A stretch of DNA of 64,000 nt from Sherwoodlollariibacterium sp049275655 (GTDB taxonomy: Bacteria > Omnitrophota > Gorgyraeia > Gygaellales > Profunditerraquicolaceae). Positions 49,848 through 59,282 of the stretch are shown here, piece after piece; the stretch's first letter is position 1; each line of letters starts with the position of its first letter. The translations under genes and the position numbers were made by a program. A model generated the notes under the pieces. The model was not told where the DNA came from, ran no database searches, and saw only the letters and a list, made by a program, of their open reading frames with translations. Where the stretch lies: positions 227,690 through 291,689 of the forward strand of contig JBASUY010000030.1 in assembly GCA_049275655.1 (NCBI GenBank), given 5' to 3'.

Positions 49848-50759
49848 TTAACTTGGTTGACTCTTCCATCTGCGGTGAATCCATCCCCACTCCGCAGGAT
49901 AATTACGTATGTATCTTTCTATTATATCGGTAAGCCTCTGTATATTGATCAGGATTGTCTCTTCTGAGTCAGAGGATACCTGTAAGTCAATAGCCGGTTC
50001 AAATATTATTTTATGCCTGTCATCTTTTTGTCGTAAGATAAAACAGGGGACTAAAGCTGCTTTCGTGCGTTGGGCAAATACTATCGGCCCGGTTGCCGTA
50101 GCGGCTTTTTTACCGAAAAAGTTTACAAATACCCCACCGGTCCCAAAGTTTTGGTCAATAGGTATAAATACTATCTCATTACTACGCAAGGCCTGTATTG
50201 TATTATTAACACAGGCACTTCTTGGTTGGCTGTATATAGTTTTAACTCCGAACTTATCGCGCTTTTTTAAAAAAATCTTCTCTACCCTAGAATCCCTCAT
50301 CGGGCGCATAATCCCGCCGACTTTATAGCCCTTAACAGCAAGCGCGCCTAATAATAACGGAAAATTGCCAAAATGAGCGCTCACCAATATTACACCTTTG
50401 CCTAAAGATAAAGCCTTATCTAAATTTTCCTTTCCTTCTATAAAGACTCTCTCCTTTAAGAGATGCGGATTATCCATCAAAAACATAAGCTCTACCGCTG
50501 ATTTAGCTATATAGTCAAAACACTCTCTTACTATATTATCTAATTCCCCCTCATCCTTCTCTTTGCCAAAGGCGATCCTTAAACTATCAAAGGCAATCTG
50601 CCTCTGCCTCCCTGCAAAGATGTAGGCTAAAAAGCTTACTACCCGGGCAAACCCGTATAAAGATTTAGGCGGGATGACCTTAACTATCAAAGAACTTATA
50701 TTTAACCCTATCCACCCTAAAAACCGGCTGAAGGTCTTTTTTATCTTTTTAAAATCCAT
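49848..50759 (-). CDS. LpxL/HtrB-like lipid acyltransferase
   Basis: 303 aa of the Lip_A_acyltrans family that adds secondary acyl chains to lipid A. N-terminal membrane segment, then motif H129-F-G-N-F-P134. The usual pattern is H-x4-D/E, so the acidic residue is replaced by proline. Later blocks VGGIMRPMRDSRVEKIFLKKRDKFG and IPIDQNFGTGGVFVNFFGK match the family well. Either the acidic residue is not needed in this branch or activity differs. It has its own promoter (TTGTAA-17-TATAAT). Confidence 0.83.
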   Translation of the reverse strand: MDFKKIKKTFSRFLGWIGLNISSLIVKVIPPKSLYGFARVVSFLAYIFAGRQRQIAFDSLRIAFGKEKDEGELDNIVRECFDYIAKSAVELMFLMDNPHLLKERVFIEGKENLDKALSLGKGVILVSAHFGNFPLLLGALAVKGYKVGGIMRPMRDSRVEKIFLKKRDKFGVKTIYSQPRSACVNNTIQALRSNEIVFIPIDQNFGTGGVFVNFFGKKAATATGPIVFAQRTKAALVPCFILRQKDDRHKIIFEPAIDLQVSSDSEETILINIQRLTDIIERYIRNYPAEWGWIHRRWKSQPS

Positions 50760-50769
50760 TTATTTATGT

Positions 50770-50798
50770 ATTATAACAAAAGAGGCTTTTGCTTACAA
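50770..50798 (-). promoter_or_regulatory. Candidate promoter of the LpxL-like gene
   Basis: Minus strand: TTGTAA (50793-50798), 17-nt spacer, TATAAT (50770-50775). Confidence 0.5.
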
Positions 50799-50804
50799 TA
50801 CTAA

Positions 50805-51290
50805 TTATAACTTATAGCCTATTTTACGCAAGAAATTCTTTCGCCAAGATATATCTGCCTCGCCTTCTATCTCTTTAGGCGACTGTCCGTCAATAACCCC
50901 TATAATCCCGCGGCCTAATTCCGATATAACTACAGCTACTTCCACCATATTGGCGGTAGCGCAATATATAGAACATACCTCGGGGACAACCTTAATAGCA
51001 TTAAGGACATTTATAGGAAAGGCGTTTTTAAGCAAGATAATAAAAGTATGCCCTGCGCCTATATTAAGGCAATTCTCTGCAGCAAGCTCTTTAAGAACCT
51101 GGCTATTCCCTTCAACCCTTATCTTACAAGCCCCGCTGGCTTCGGCAAAAGCAACTCCAAACTCTATCCCTGGCAGGCTATTCACTAACGCCTCATAAAG
51201 ATCCTCCAAGGTCTTGATAAAATGGCTCTGCCCTATAATTATATTTACATCTTCAGGCTTATTAATCCTTATCAATTTTAATTCAAACAT
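50805..51290 (-). CDS. Adenosine-specific kinase family protein
   Basis: 161 aa, matching the PF04008 family first seen in archaea (AF1782/PAE type). Segments GVAFAEASGACKIRVEGN, GAGHTFIILLKNAFPINVLNAIK and the well-conserved CSIYCATANMVEVAV plus GRGIIGVIDG are diagnostic. The archaeal protein was described as binding adenosine/AMP, but its biological role is unclear. It is cotranscribed after the PIG-L deacetylase gene (12 nt). Confidence 0.88.
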   Translation of the reverse strand: MFELKLIRINKPEDVNIIIGQSHFIKTLEDLYEALVNSLPGIEFGVAFAEASGACKIRVEGNSQVLKELAAENCLNIGAGHTFIILLKNAFPINVLNAIKVVPEVCSIYCATANMVEVAVVISELGRGIIGVIDGQSPKEIEGEADISWRKNFLRKIGYKL

Positions 51291-51302
51291 GCCCCCTCCT
51301 TG

Positions 51303-52697
51303 TTAATTTATATCAATCCTCCTAAAACCCGTTGTATAAATAGGGCTGCTACTCTCTTCTTCTTTGCCTATATATGCCCTTACCGAAACAAGTAGAAAAT
51401 CCGGGGAGCCTAAGGAGGCAAGAGGTATCTTTAATATCAAAGCTGTCGGCTCTAATTCCAAAGAAGCGCCTTTTAAAGAAATCTGCTTTTTACCGTCAAA
51501 GGCTTTAAATTTATTATATTTTGTAACGATACGCACCTTAGGCATAAGGCTAAACTGGCTCTTATAATTATAACCGAATATGTAAGAAACCGTAGAAAAT
51601 CTGCGGACTATATTTTTAGGTTTTTCAATTTTAATAACTAAACTTTTATCTAAAAGGGCATAACTGACCCTCTCCCCTTCTTCGAAAAGCCTACCCTCTT
51701 TTTTTTCTTTGAGCTCAAAGTCTGTATCCAAAAACATCTTTAAAAACCCAAAATAAGATGCCTTCTTATCTTTAGGCTGATTATTCAAAAAAATAGGAGG
51801 ATAATCCCCAAATAATTCATTCTTGCGCGCAAAGGATAAAAGATAAAAAGCGCTTGAAGTCGTTTGGCTTTTATAAGTAAGTATCGCCTGTCTTTTTTTT
51901 GCAAGCTGTTCGGAAGATAAAACAAACTCAAGCCACTCTATCTGCGAATCTGATAATCCCTTAGGAGGAGCCAAGGATAATTCCGGATGGTAACGCCTGG
52001 GCAGGGGCCAACCAACATGGTGTATTAAATACGGATAGACCTGCGGTTGTTGGATTTTACCCCTTAAATCAGCTAGAGCTATTTGCAAAAAGAGATAAAA
52101 AGACTTATGGTCAACATTGACATCTGCGGGGTGAGAAACAAAGATTTTTTGCGGTTGATAATCTAATATTACCCTCTTTAAATCTGCGATAATACTCTCC
52201 CCCACATAAGGAGAACCAAAAGAAATGCTACTCTTATACGGTACCTTGGATATCCTAGTCATAAGAGAATAAAAAGGCTTATCCGTATCCCAATACCTTG
52301 CAAAGATGCTAAAGGTACCAAAGTCAGGATAGCCTAAAAATATAAGGTCATCCTTGCCTATTCCTAAAAGCTTCATAGCTTCAATAGACTCTTGCCTACG
52401 GACTTCTCCTAAAGATATAAACTCTTTTTGCCTAAAGATAACCCTCTTTTTATAGACAATAAAAACAAACTGATTGTGTTCGCCATTAGTCAGATAAACT
52501 ATTTTTACCCTAGCCCCTGAGGCAATTGCCTCTTGAATAATCCCTGCACAGCCAATAACCTCATCATCCGGATGCGGGGCAAGTATAAGGATGCGCTCTC
52601 CTTTATTAAACTCACCTAACTTCTCTGCTACTAAAGGCTCTGCGGCAGATAAAGGGCTGAAAAAAAATAAGAGGAAGAAAAGAATATAATAAATCAT
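51303..52697 (-). CDS. Secreted PIG-L family deacetylase with C-terminal extension
   Basis: 464 aa. Signal peptide (1-19). The zinc motif is APH42-P-D44-D45-E in ILILAPHPDDEVIG, with the third ligand in SHPADVNVDHKSF. The LmbE/PIG-L fold covers roughly residues 33-270; the rest (about 280-464) is a beta-rich region of unknown type. These enzymes remove N-acetyl groups from amino sugars. Being exported, it probably acts on cell-surface glycans. A consensus promoter (TTGACA-16-TATAAT) precedes it. Confidence 0.85.
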   Translation of the reverse strand: MIYYILFFLLFFFSPLSAAEPLVAEKLGEFNKGERILILAPHPDDEVIGCAGIIQEAIASGARVKIVYLTNGEHNQFVFIVYKKRVIFRQKEFISLGEVRRQESIEAMKLLGIGKDDLIFLGYPDFGTFSIFARYWDTDKPFYSLMTRISKVPYKSSISFGSPYVGESIIADLKRVILDYQPQKIFVSHPADVNVDHKSFYLFLQIALADLRGKIQQPQVYPYLIHHVGWPLPRRYHPELSLAPPKGLSDSQIEWLEFVLSSEQLAKKRQAILTYKSQTTSSAFYLLSFARKNELFGDYPPIFLNNQPKDKKASYFGFLKMFLDTDFELKEKKEGRLFEEGERVSYALLDKSLVIKIEKPKNIVRRFSTVSYIFGYNYKSQFSLMPKVRIVTKYNKFKAFDGKKQISLKGASLELEPTALILKIPLASLGSPDFLLVSVRAYIGKEEESSSPIYTTGFRRIDIN

Positions 52698-52718
52698 TTT
52701 GTCTTTCTTTTTTGCCTC

Positions 52719-52746
52719 ATTATATTAGCCTTAAAAATACTGTCAA
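52719..52746 (-). promoter_or_regulatory. Consensus promoter of the PIG-L gene
   Basis: Minus strand: TTGACA (52741-52746), 16-nt spacer, TATAAT (52719-52724), both perfect. Confidence 0.75.
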
Positions 52747-52793
52747 TAGCTTTATTCTTAACCCAAAGATAGCCATAAAAAAAGTAAAATAGC

Positions 52794-52821
52794 TTGCAAA
52801 GGCTAAATTAAGCCTTACAAT
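52794..52821 (+). promoter_or_regulatory. Promoter with internal palindrome before the CDF exporter
   Basis: TTGCAA (52794-52799), 16-nt spacer, TACAAT (52816-52821), ending 6 nt before the ATG. The spacer is the inverted repeat AAGGCT/AGCCTT around 6 nt, a possible binding site for a metal-responsive regulator. Confidence 0.55.
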
Positions 52822-52827
52822 GTTTAT

Positions 52828-53721
52828 ATGCAAAAAAGGATTGAAGACTATAGGCAGATACGACGGGTTTTAATTATTGTGCTGGCTTTAAATTGGCTTG
52901 TAGCCTTAGTAAAGGCAATTTTTGGCTTAATCTCACGTTCCTCAAGCATGACCGCAGATGGCCTACACTCTTTCTCTGATGGGACATCTAATATAATAGG
53001 CCTTATTGGCATATATTTTGCCTTTAAGACAAAGGATGAAGACCATCCTTACGGCCACAGAAAATACGAAACCTTCTTTTCTTTAGGAATTACCTTTCTT
53101 CTTTTTTTAGTAGCAATAGGCATCATTCACGATAGCCTTAACCGCTTTTCAAATAATATTATCCCTCAAATAAACGCTTTAAGTTTTGTTGTAATGATTG
53201 CTACTATAGTTGTAAATTTTTTAGTAATGCGCTATGAAAACAAAAAAGGGCTTCAACTAAATAGCGATATACTTATCTCTGACGCCATGCATACACGCGC
53301 TGATATATTCACATCTTTCTCAGTTATATTAGCACTTGTTGCGGTAAAATTAGGGTTCCCCATACTTGACCCTATTGCTTCAATAATAATATCCTTCTAT
53401 ATCATCTATTCCGGTTATAAAATAGCGCTTAAAAGCTCGGCAATACTCTGCGATACCTCCCCTATATCGGATAAAAACCAGATTAAAGATATCGTATTAA
53501 AGGTCCCCGGGGTTAAATCCTGCCATAAGATACGCGCGCGTGGAAGGCCTGATGAAATTTACCTTGATTTACATGTGCAGGTAGATAAAGATATGAATAT
53601 GGATACCGCGCATAAGATAAGTTATGCTATTGAAGGCTCCATAAAAAAATCTATACCGCAGATAGCCGATGTTATAGTGCATATGGAGCCATACACTAAC
53701 GGTCCAAGAACCTGCCCTTAA
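52828..53721 (+). CDS. Cation diffusion facilitator, zinc-type efflux transporter
   Basis: 297 aa with six helices and a C-terminal cytoplasmic domain. The transport site is H47-x3-D51 (LHSFSDG) and H155-x3-D159 (SDAMHTRADI). The H-D-H-D arrangement is that of zinc-selective ZitB/ZnT proteins, whereas FieF/YiiP has D in the first position. The C-terminal domain starts near residue 215 (VKSCHKIRARGRPDEIYLD). Its promoter carries a palindrome in the spacer and the mRNA appears leaderless. The 3' end overlaps the lnt 3' end by 26 nt. Confidence 0.92.
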   Translation: MQKRIEDYRQIRRVLIIVLALNWLVALVKAIFGLISRSSSMTADGLHSFSDGTSNIIGLIGIYFAFKTKDEDHPYGHRKYETFFSLGITFLLFLVAIGIIHDSLNRFSNNIIPQINALSFVVMIATIVVNFLVMRYENKKGLQLNSDILISDAMHTRADIFTSFSVILALVAVKLGFPILDPIASIIISFYIIYSGYKIALKSSAILCDTSPISDKNQIKDIVLKVPGVKSCHKIRARGRPDEIYLDLHVQVDKDMNMDTAHKISYAIEGSIKKSIPQIADVIVHMEPYTNGPRTCP

Positions 53722-55201
53722 AAATAATTAAAAAAAGTAGGTAACACAGGCAGAGAAGAGGAAAGAAGTCTCCGTAGCGGTTATAGAACGTCTTAGGTAG
53801 GAATAGTATCTGCACAACTGCTTCCTTATGCCCTGGAATAAACAATGCCTCACTATTATCTGCTTTTACCCATTCGTAGATTCTTCCTAACGGAGATATA
53901 AAAGCAGAAAAACCGGTATTAGCGGAACGGACAACATTTACCCTATTCTCAATTGCCCTTAGAACAGAAGCAGAGAGGTGCTGGTAAGCTTCGGGCGTCT
54001 TGCCAAACCATGCATCATTAGTGATATTCACTAAGAATTTAGCTCCGTTTCTTACAAAGTTTCTTGCTAACTCCGGGAATACATCCTCAAAACAGATTAA
54101 AACCCCAAAGTCTTCCAAAACGGTAAAGATGGTATAATCCTTACCTCTGGATATATCCCCTATCGGGGCAATTTTATCCAAAACCTTTAAAACCCTCCTA
54201 AACGGGACAAACTCGCCAAAAGGGACTAAGTGTAATTTATCATATTGACTTATCAACTCCCCTGATTTAGATAATAATAAGGCGCTATTATAGTAAAGCC
54301 CTCCTCTCTGAGTAACCGCACCAAAGATAAGGTTTTTTCTGATTGTGCCTACATAACCTTTAAGGCTTTGATAATATGCCGGCTCTTCTTCTAAAACAAC
54401 CGGAAGCGCAGCCTCAGGCCAGATAATTAATTCAGGCTCTTTTAAAACTGCCTCGTCTGTAAGCTCAAAATACCTTTGCATTATAAAATTCCGTGCTGCC
54501 GGGTCCCATTTTAATCTTTGCGAAATATTAGGCTGAATAACAGAGATATTGATCTTCTTAAGGGACTCTATATTTTTTAAAGAGGATAGTCGATAAAAGC
54601 CATAGGATAAGACTAATAAGACTACCGCGGTAATAACGGCTAAAGTTATTTTCAAGCTTAAAAGCAAGCCTTTTTTCTTAAACTGTAGTAACTCTGCTAT
54701 CGCAACATTTGAAAAAATTAAAAGAAAGGAGATTCCCCAGACGCCAAAAATATCCGCAATCTGTACTAAGGGTAAATTAAGATACTGTGAATAGCCTAAT
54801 AAAGCCCAAGGGAACCCCGTAAAAATATGGCTGCGCGCATACTCAAGCAAAACCCAAACCGAGGGGGCAAAGATAAGCAACCTTGCTTTAAAAGATTTAA
54901 TATTATAATAAAGAAGAAGGCCGAATAGAATAAAATATAAAGAGAGATATAAGGATAATACTATTGTCCCTAACAGAGTAACATTGACAAGCCAATAAAT
55001 AACAAAACTCCAGAAAGTTATCCCGCTTACGAAAAATAACTTAACTATTTGTTTTAATCTTTTATTATTAGATTGAAGAAGAGCCGGGACAAAGGCAAAC
55101 CACGATAAAAACCATAAATTACCGTTATTAAAAGGTAGGGCTAAAAGAACCCCGGAAAAAATACCGGCAAAAATAGAAGAACCTATTACCTTCCGCAACA
55201 T
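53696..55201 (-). CDS. lnt: Apolipoprotein N-acyltransferase Lnt
   Basis: 501 aa: an N-terminal membrane region (about eight helices) followed by a nitrilase-like periplasmic domain. The catalytic triad is visible as E in WPEAALPV, K in KLHLVPFGEFVPF and C in LICFEDVFPE. It adds the third acyl chain to lipoproteins, supporting the presence of an outer membrane with lipoprotein sorting. It overlaps secA by 16 nt and ends inside the CDF gene on the other strand. Confidence 0.95.
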   Translation of the reverse strand: MLRKVIGSSIFAGIFSGVLLALPFNNGNLWFLSWFAFVPALLQSNNKRLKQIVKLFFVSGITFWSFVIYWLVNVTLLGTIVLSLYLSLYFILFGLLLYYNIKSFKARLLIFAPSVWVLLEYARSHIFTGFPWALLGYSQYLNLPLVQIADIFGVWGISFLLIFSNVAIAELLQFKKKGLLLSLKITLAVITAVVLLVLSYGFYRLSSLKNIESLKKINISVIQPNISQRLKWDPAARNFIMQRYFELTDEAVLKEPELIIWPEAALPVVLEEEPAYYQSLKGYVGTIRKNLIFGAVTQRGGLYYNSALLLSKSGELISQYDKLHLVPFGEFVPFRRVLKVLDKIAPIGDISRGKDYTIFTVLEDFGVLICFEDVFPELARNFVRNGAKFLVNITNDAWFGKTPEAYQHLSASVLRAIENRVNVVRSANTGFSAFISPLGRIYEWVKADNSEALFIPGHKEAVVQILFLPKTFYNRYGDFFPLLCLCYLLFLIIFKGRFLDR

Positions 55202-58116
55202 TTTTTATACTTTTTTCCAGAGCCGCAAGGGCACGGATCATTGCGGCCTATCTTTGGGGAAGATAACTTTACGGTCGGATTTAAAAGACGGCTCTTCTCA
55301 TTATTAAAAGCCACACTTTCACCTTCGGGAAAACTTTGCCGCTGTAATTGAGCGCTTTCAGGGCGTATGAGCTTTTGAGAGAGGGAATTAAAAACTCCGC
55401 TTAGCCTCTCTGTCCCCTTAGCCTCTAATTTAAATATAAGCTCTACAGCTTGGCTCTCAATACCTGCAACCATCTCTTTAAACATATTAAATGCTTCATT
55501 TTTATATTCTATAAGCGGGTCGCGCTGCCCATAGGCCCTTAATCCTATCCCCTCGCGTAAACTATCCATAGCAAATAGATGATCCTTCCACTTACTATCT
55601 ATAATCTGCAAGAAAACCATGCGTTCTAAGTGGCGCAACAAGCCACTACCCATCACCCTTTCTTTCTCTTCATAAATATTCAATACCCTTTCATAGAGGT
55701 TATTCTTTAAAACCTCTTCTTTGGCTATAGATAGCTGCACAAGATCCTCTTCGGGCAATTCAAGCCCAAACTTTAATTTCAACTCGGTTAATACCCCGCT
55801 TAAGTTTATCTCCTTATCTGAAGAGAGATTAAGCTCTATTAAACCTTCAATAGAACTCTTTAATATTTCTACTATCTCTTCTTTTAAAGATATACCCTCA
55901 AGTATCTCTCTGCGCTGAGAATAAATTATCTCTCTTTGTTTATTCATTACATTATCATACTCTAAGAGCTGTTTTCTTATCTCAAAATTATGCTGCTCTA
56001 CACGCCTCTGGGCGATTTCAATAGAGTGGCTTACCCAAGGGTGTTCAATAACCTGCCCTTCCTCAAGCCCTAATTTATCCATCATCCCTATCAACCTCTC
56101 AGAACCGAAGAGCCGCATTAAATCATCGTTTAAAGAGACATAAAAGCGCGATGACCCCGGGTCCCCCTGCCTACCGCTTCTTCCGCGTAGCTGATTATCA
56201 ATCCTGCGCGCCTCATGCCTCTCTGTGCCTAAAATATGTAACCCTCCAAGCCCTACTATCTTCTCATGCTCCTGCCTTGTCTCATCTTTATATCTCTCTA
56301 ATATCTTCCTGTATTCTTCTTGGTAATTGCTATCTTCAGGGTCTAATTTCTGACCGGCTAAACTCTTGGCCATAAATTCAGGGTTACCCCCCAACAATAT
56401 ATCTGTCCCACGGCCGGCCATATTAGTTGCGATAGTAACCGCCTTAAATCTTCCTGCCTGAGCAACTATCTGTGCTTCCAACTCATGATACTTGGCATTA
56501 AGCACTTGATGCGCTATCCCGCGGACCTTAAGCATCTCAGAAAGCTTTTCAGATTTATCTATTGATATCGTCCCTACTAATACCGGCTTACCCGAATCAT
56601 ACAACTGGGCTATCTCTTCAACTACCGCAGAAAACTTTTCTTCTTCGGTCTTATAAATCCGGTCAGGATAGTTCTTACGGATTAAAGGCTTATTTGTAGG
56701 AATAACGACTACATCTAACTGGTATATATTTTTAAACTCATTTGCCTCGGTAAAAGCCGTTCCGGTCATACCAGAGAGTTTTTCATACATCCTAAAATAA
56801 TTCTGAAAGGTTACGGTTGCTAAGGTCTGATTTTCCCTCTCTATCTTAACCCCCTCTTTTGCCTCAACTGCCTGATGAAGCCCGTCAGACCAACGCCTCC
56901 CCGGCATCATCCTTCCGGTGAACTCATCAACAATAATAACCTCTCCGTCTTTTAGTACGTAATCTACGTCCCGAAAATAAAACTCCTTAGCCCTTAAAGC
57001 CGCTATGGTATGATGCCTATAATCTATCGTCTCAATGCTATGCAAGCTTTCAACACCCCAAAGCTTAGCTGCCCTTGCCTCTCCTGCCTCAGTAAGCGCT
57101 ATTGTATGCGCTTTCTCATCAGCAATATAATCAAAACCCTCTCCTAAATCTATCCCTTTGTATTTAGCATCTATCTCATCTCTTTCCGTAACCCTCTTAC
57201 CTTTTAACTGCAAGGAGAATTGGTAGGCCTTATAGTATTTTTCGGTAGATTCCTCTGCCGGACCTGATATTATAAGCGGGGTACGCGCTTCATCTATCAG
57301 AATAGAATCAACCTCATCAACAATAGCATAATAAAACGGCCTCTGGACTAAATCTTCCAAAGAATACTTCATATTGTCGCGCAGATAATCAAAGCCAAAT
57401 TCATTATTCGTCCCATAGGTAATATCGCAAGCATAGGCAAGCCTCCTCTTTTCATCAGACATCTCATGTTGGATTGCCCCGACAGTAAGGCCTAAAAACT
57501 CATAGATCGGGCCCATCCATTCACGGTCCCTTTTAGCAAGATAATCGTTAACCGTAACTATGTGCACCCCTTTGCCTAAAAGCGCATTAAGATAAGCGGG
57601 AAGCGTAGCCACAAGCGTCTTTCCTTCGCCTGTCGCCATCTCAGCTATCCTGCCTTCATGGAGTATAATCCCACCGGCAATCTGAGAGTCAAAGTGCCTT
57701 AAGCCTATTCTCCTTAAAGAAGCCTCCCTTACAACAGCAAAGGCCTCAGGAAGAACCTCTTCAAAAATCTTATTGCGCACAGACTTAATCTTCTCCCTTA
57801 TCTTCTCCTTTTCTTCAGGGATAGCTACTTCAGACATTAAGACTCGCAACTCTTCTATCCGGGGGGCAAGAATTAAAGATTTATCTTTTATCTTCTCTTT
57901 AAAGCTTAAGGTCTTTTCTCTAAGCTGCGCATCAGTTAGGGATTTAATATCTTTTTCCAGGCTATTTATTTTATAGACTAATCCCGCTACATCCGCCATC
58001 TTCACCATAGAAGGCTGCGGCATATCCGGATGGAGGAATATATTTACTCCAGGGGCATTCTTATCTATCGTTTTTTGCTTGCTATTTAAAATTAACTTTT
58101 TAATAAACCCAAACAT
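55186..58116 (-). CDS. secA: Preprotein translocase ATPase SecA
   Basis: 976 aa motor of the Sec secretion machinery. Walker A is TGEGKTLVATLP (about 145), DEAD-like Walker B is VDEVDSILIDEARTPLIISG, and GRGTDILLGGNPE lies in the second NTPase domain. The C-terminal metal-binding motif C-P-C-G-S-G-K-K-Y-K-K-C-C is complete, as in SecB-interacting SecA proteins. It overlaps lnt downstream and is separated from prfB by 11 nt. Confidence 0.98.
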   Translation of the reverse strand: MFGFIKKLILNSKQKTIDKNAPGVNIFLHPDMPQPSMVKMADVAGLVYKINSLEKDIKSLTDAQLREKTLSFKEKIKDKSLILAPRIEELRVLMSEVAIPEEKEKIREKIKSVRNKIFEEVLPEAFAVVREASLRRIGLRHFDSQIAGGIILHEGRIAEMATGEGKTLVATLPAYLNALLGKGVHIVTVNDYLAKRDREWMGPIYEFLGLTVGAIQHEMSDEKRRLAYACDITYGTNNEFGFDYLRDNMKYSLEDLVQRPFYYAIVDEVDSILIDEARTPLIISGPAEESTEKYYKAYQFSLQLKGKRVTERDEIDAKYKGIDLGEGFDYIADEKAHTIALTEAGEARAAKLWGVESLHSIETIDYRHHTIAALRAKEFYFRDVDYVLKDGEVIIVDEFTGRMMPGRRWSDGLHQAVEAKEGVKIERENQTLATVTFQNYFRMYEKLSGMTGTAFTEANEFKNIYQLDVVVIPTNKPLIRKNYPDRIYKTEEEKFSAVVEEIAQLYDSGKPVLVGTISIDKSEKLSEMLKVRGIAHQVLNAKYHELEAQIVAQAGRFKAVTIATNMAGRGTDILLGGNPEFMAKSLAGQKLDPEDSNYQEEYRKILERYKDETRQEHEKIVGLGGLHILGTERHEARRIDNQLRGRSGRQGDPGSSRFYVSLNDDLMRLFGSERLIGMMDKLGLEEGQVIEHPWVSHSIEIAQRRVEQHNFEIRKQLLEYDNVMNKQREIIYSQRREILEGISLKEEIVEILKSSIEGLIELNLSSDKEINLSGVLTELKLKFGLELPEEDLVQLSIAKEEVLKNNLYERVLNIYEEKERVMGSGLLRHLERMVFLQIIDSKWKDHLFAMDSLREGIGLRAYGQRDPLIEYKNEAFNMFKEMVAGIESQAVELIFKLEAKGTERLSGVFNSLSQKLIRPESAQLQRQSFPEGESVAFNNEKSRLLNPTVKLSSPKIGRNDPCPCGSGKKYKKCCGR

Positions 58117-58127
58117 ACTATACCTTT

Positions 58128-59250
58128 TTATTTTTGCTTCTGATTTAAACCAGATAATTTTTTATGCCTTAAGTAAGCCTCAATAAACTCGTCTATCTCT
58201 CCGTCCATAACCTTATCTACGTCTGCTATTTGAAAATCCGTGCGGTGGTCTTTAACCATGCTATAAGGATGCATTACATAAGAGCGTATCTGACTGCCGA
58301 ATTCAATCCTTTTTTTTGCCCCGGCATACTCTTTTAGCAATTCTTCTTCTTTTTTGCTCCTCTCTAATTCATAGATGCGCGACTTTAAAATCTTAAGAGC
58401 CGTCTCTTTATTCTGATGCTGGGAACGCTCATTCTGGCATTGCACAACTATCCCCGTAGGTATATGTGTAATGCGTACTGCGGAGTCAGTAGTATTTACA
58501 CTTTGGCCCCCTGCCCCCTTTGAACGGTAAACATCAATACGTAAATCTTTTTCCCCCAACTCTATATCAATGTCTTCCTTTATCTGTGGGATAACATCGA
58601 TAGAGGCAAAAGAAGTATGCCTACGCTTATTAGTATCAAAAGGGGATATCCTTACTAAACGATGGACACCGCTCTCAGGTTTAAGATAGCCATACGCATA
58701 AGGGCCTTCAATTAATAACGTAACGTTCTTTATCCCTGCCTCTTCTCCGTAGAGTATATCCGTTGTTTCAATATTATACCCGCGCCTTTCTGCAAAGCGC
58801 GTATATAACCTTAAAAGCATCCCCGCCCAATCACAGGACTCAGTCCCGCCGGCTCCGGCATTAATGCTTAATATGGCATTGCCGGAATCAAACTCCCCCG
58901 AAAGAAGCGTCTTAAACTCAAGCCCTTCAAGTTCTGATAAAAGCCTATTTATATCTTGTTCTAAGTCGTGTAATAAATCGCCGTCTTTAAGGGTAGTAAC
59001 GGATAATAAATCCTTAAGCTCTTTATGTTTCTTTACCGCTAGGTCCCACGGCTCAACGACGCTCCTTAACTCTTTAAGCCCCTTTACTACTTTTGTGGAC
59101 TCCTCGGAATCCTGCCAAAAACCTGCAGAAGACATCCTCTTAGATAGCCTTGCGATAGAATCTTTCTTTTTATCAATGTCAAAGATAACCTCTTAGTTGA
59201 AGTAAGGTAGCTTCAATACCGGCAAGTTTTGAACTCAGCTCTTCTATCAT
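58128..59250 (-). CDS. prfB: Peptide chain release factor 2 (needs programmed +1 frameshift)
   Basis: The 23-codon first part starts at ATG 59250 (AAGGAGAAT in front) and reads to CTT-TGA (TGA at 59179-59181). A +1 shift on CTT joins it to the long frame, giving 373 aa. The signal AGAGGT-TAT-CTT-TGA-C follows the known RF2 layout, with AGAGGT where E. coli has AGGGGG. Later the GAGGQSVN loop (GGQ) and SPF codon-recognition tripeptide (ISPFDTNKRR) are present. RF2 reads UGA and UAA, and its own level controls the frameshift. Usual length is about 365. Confidence 0.95.
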
Positions 59251-59282
59251 AAACTAATTCTCCTTAAAACTTAATTACCTTT

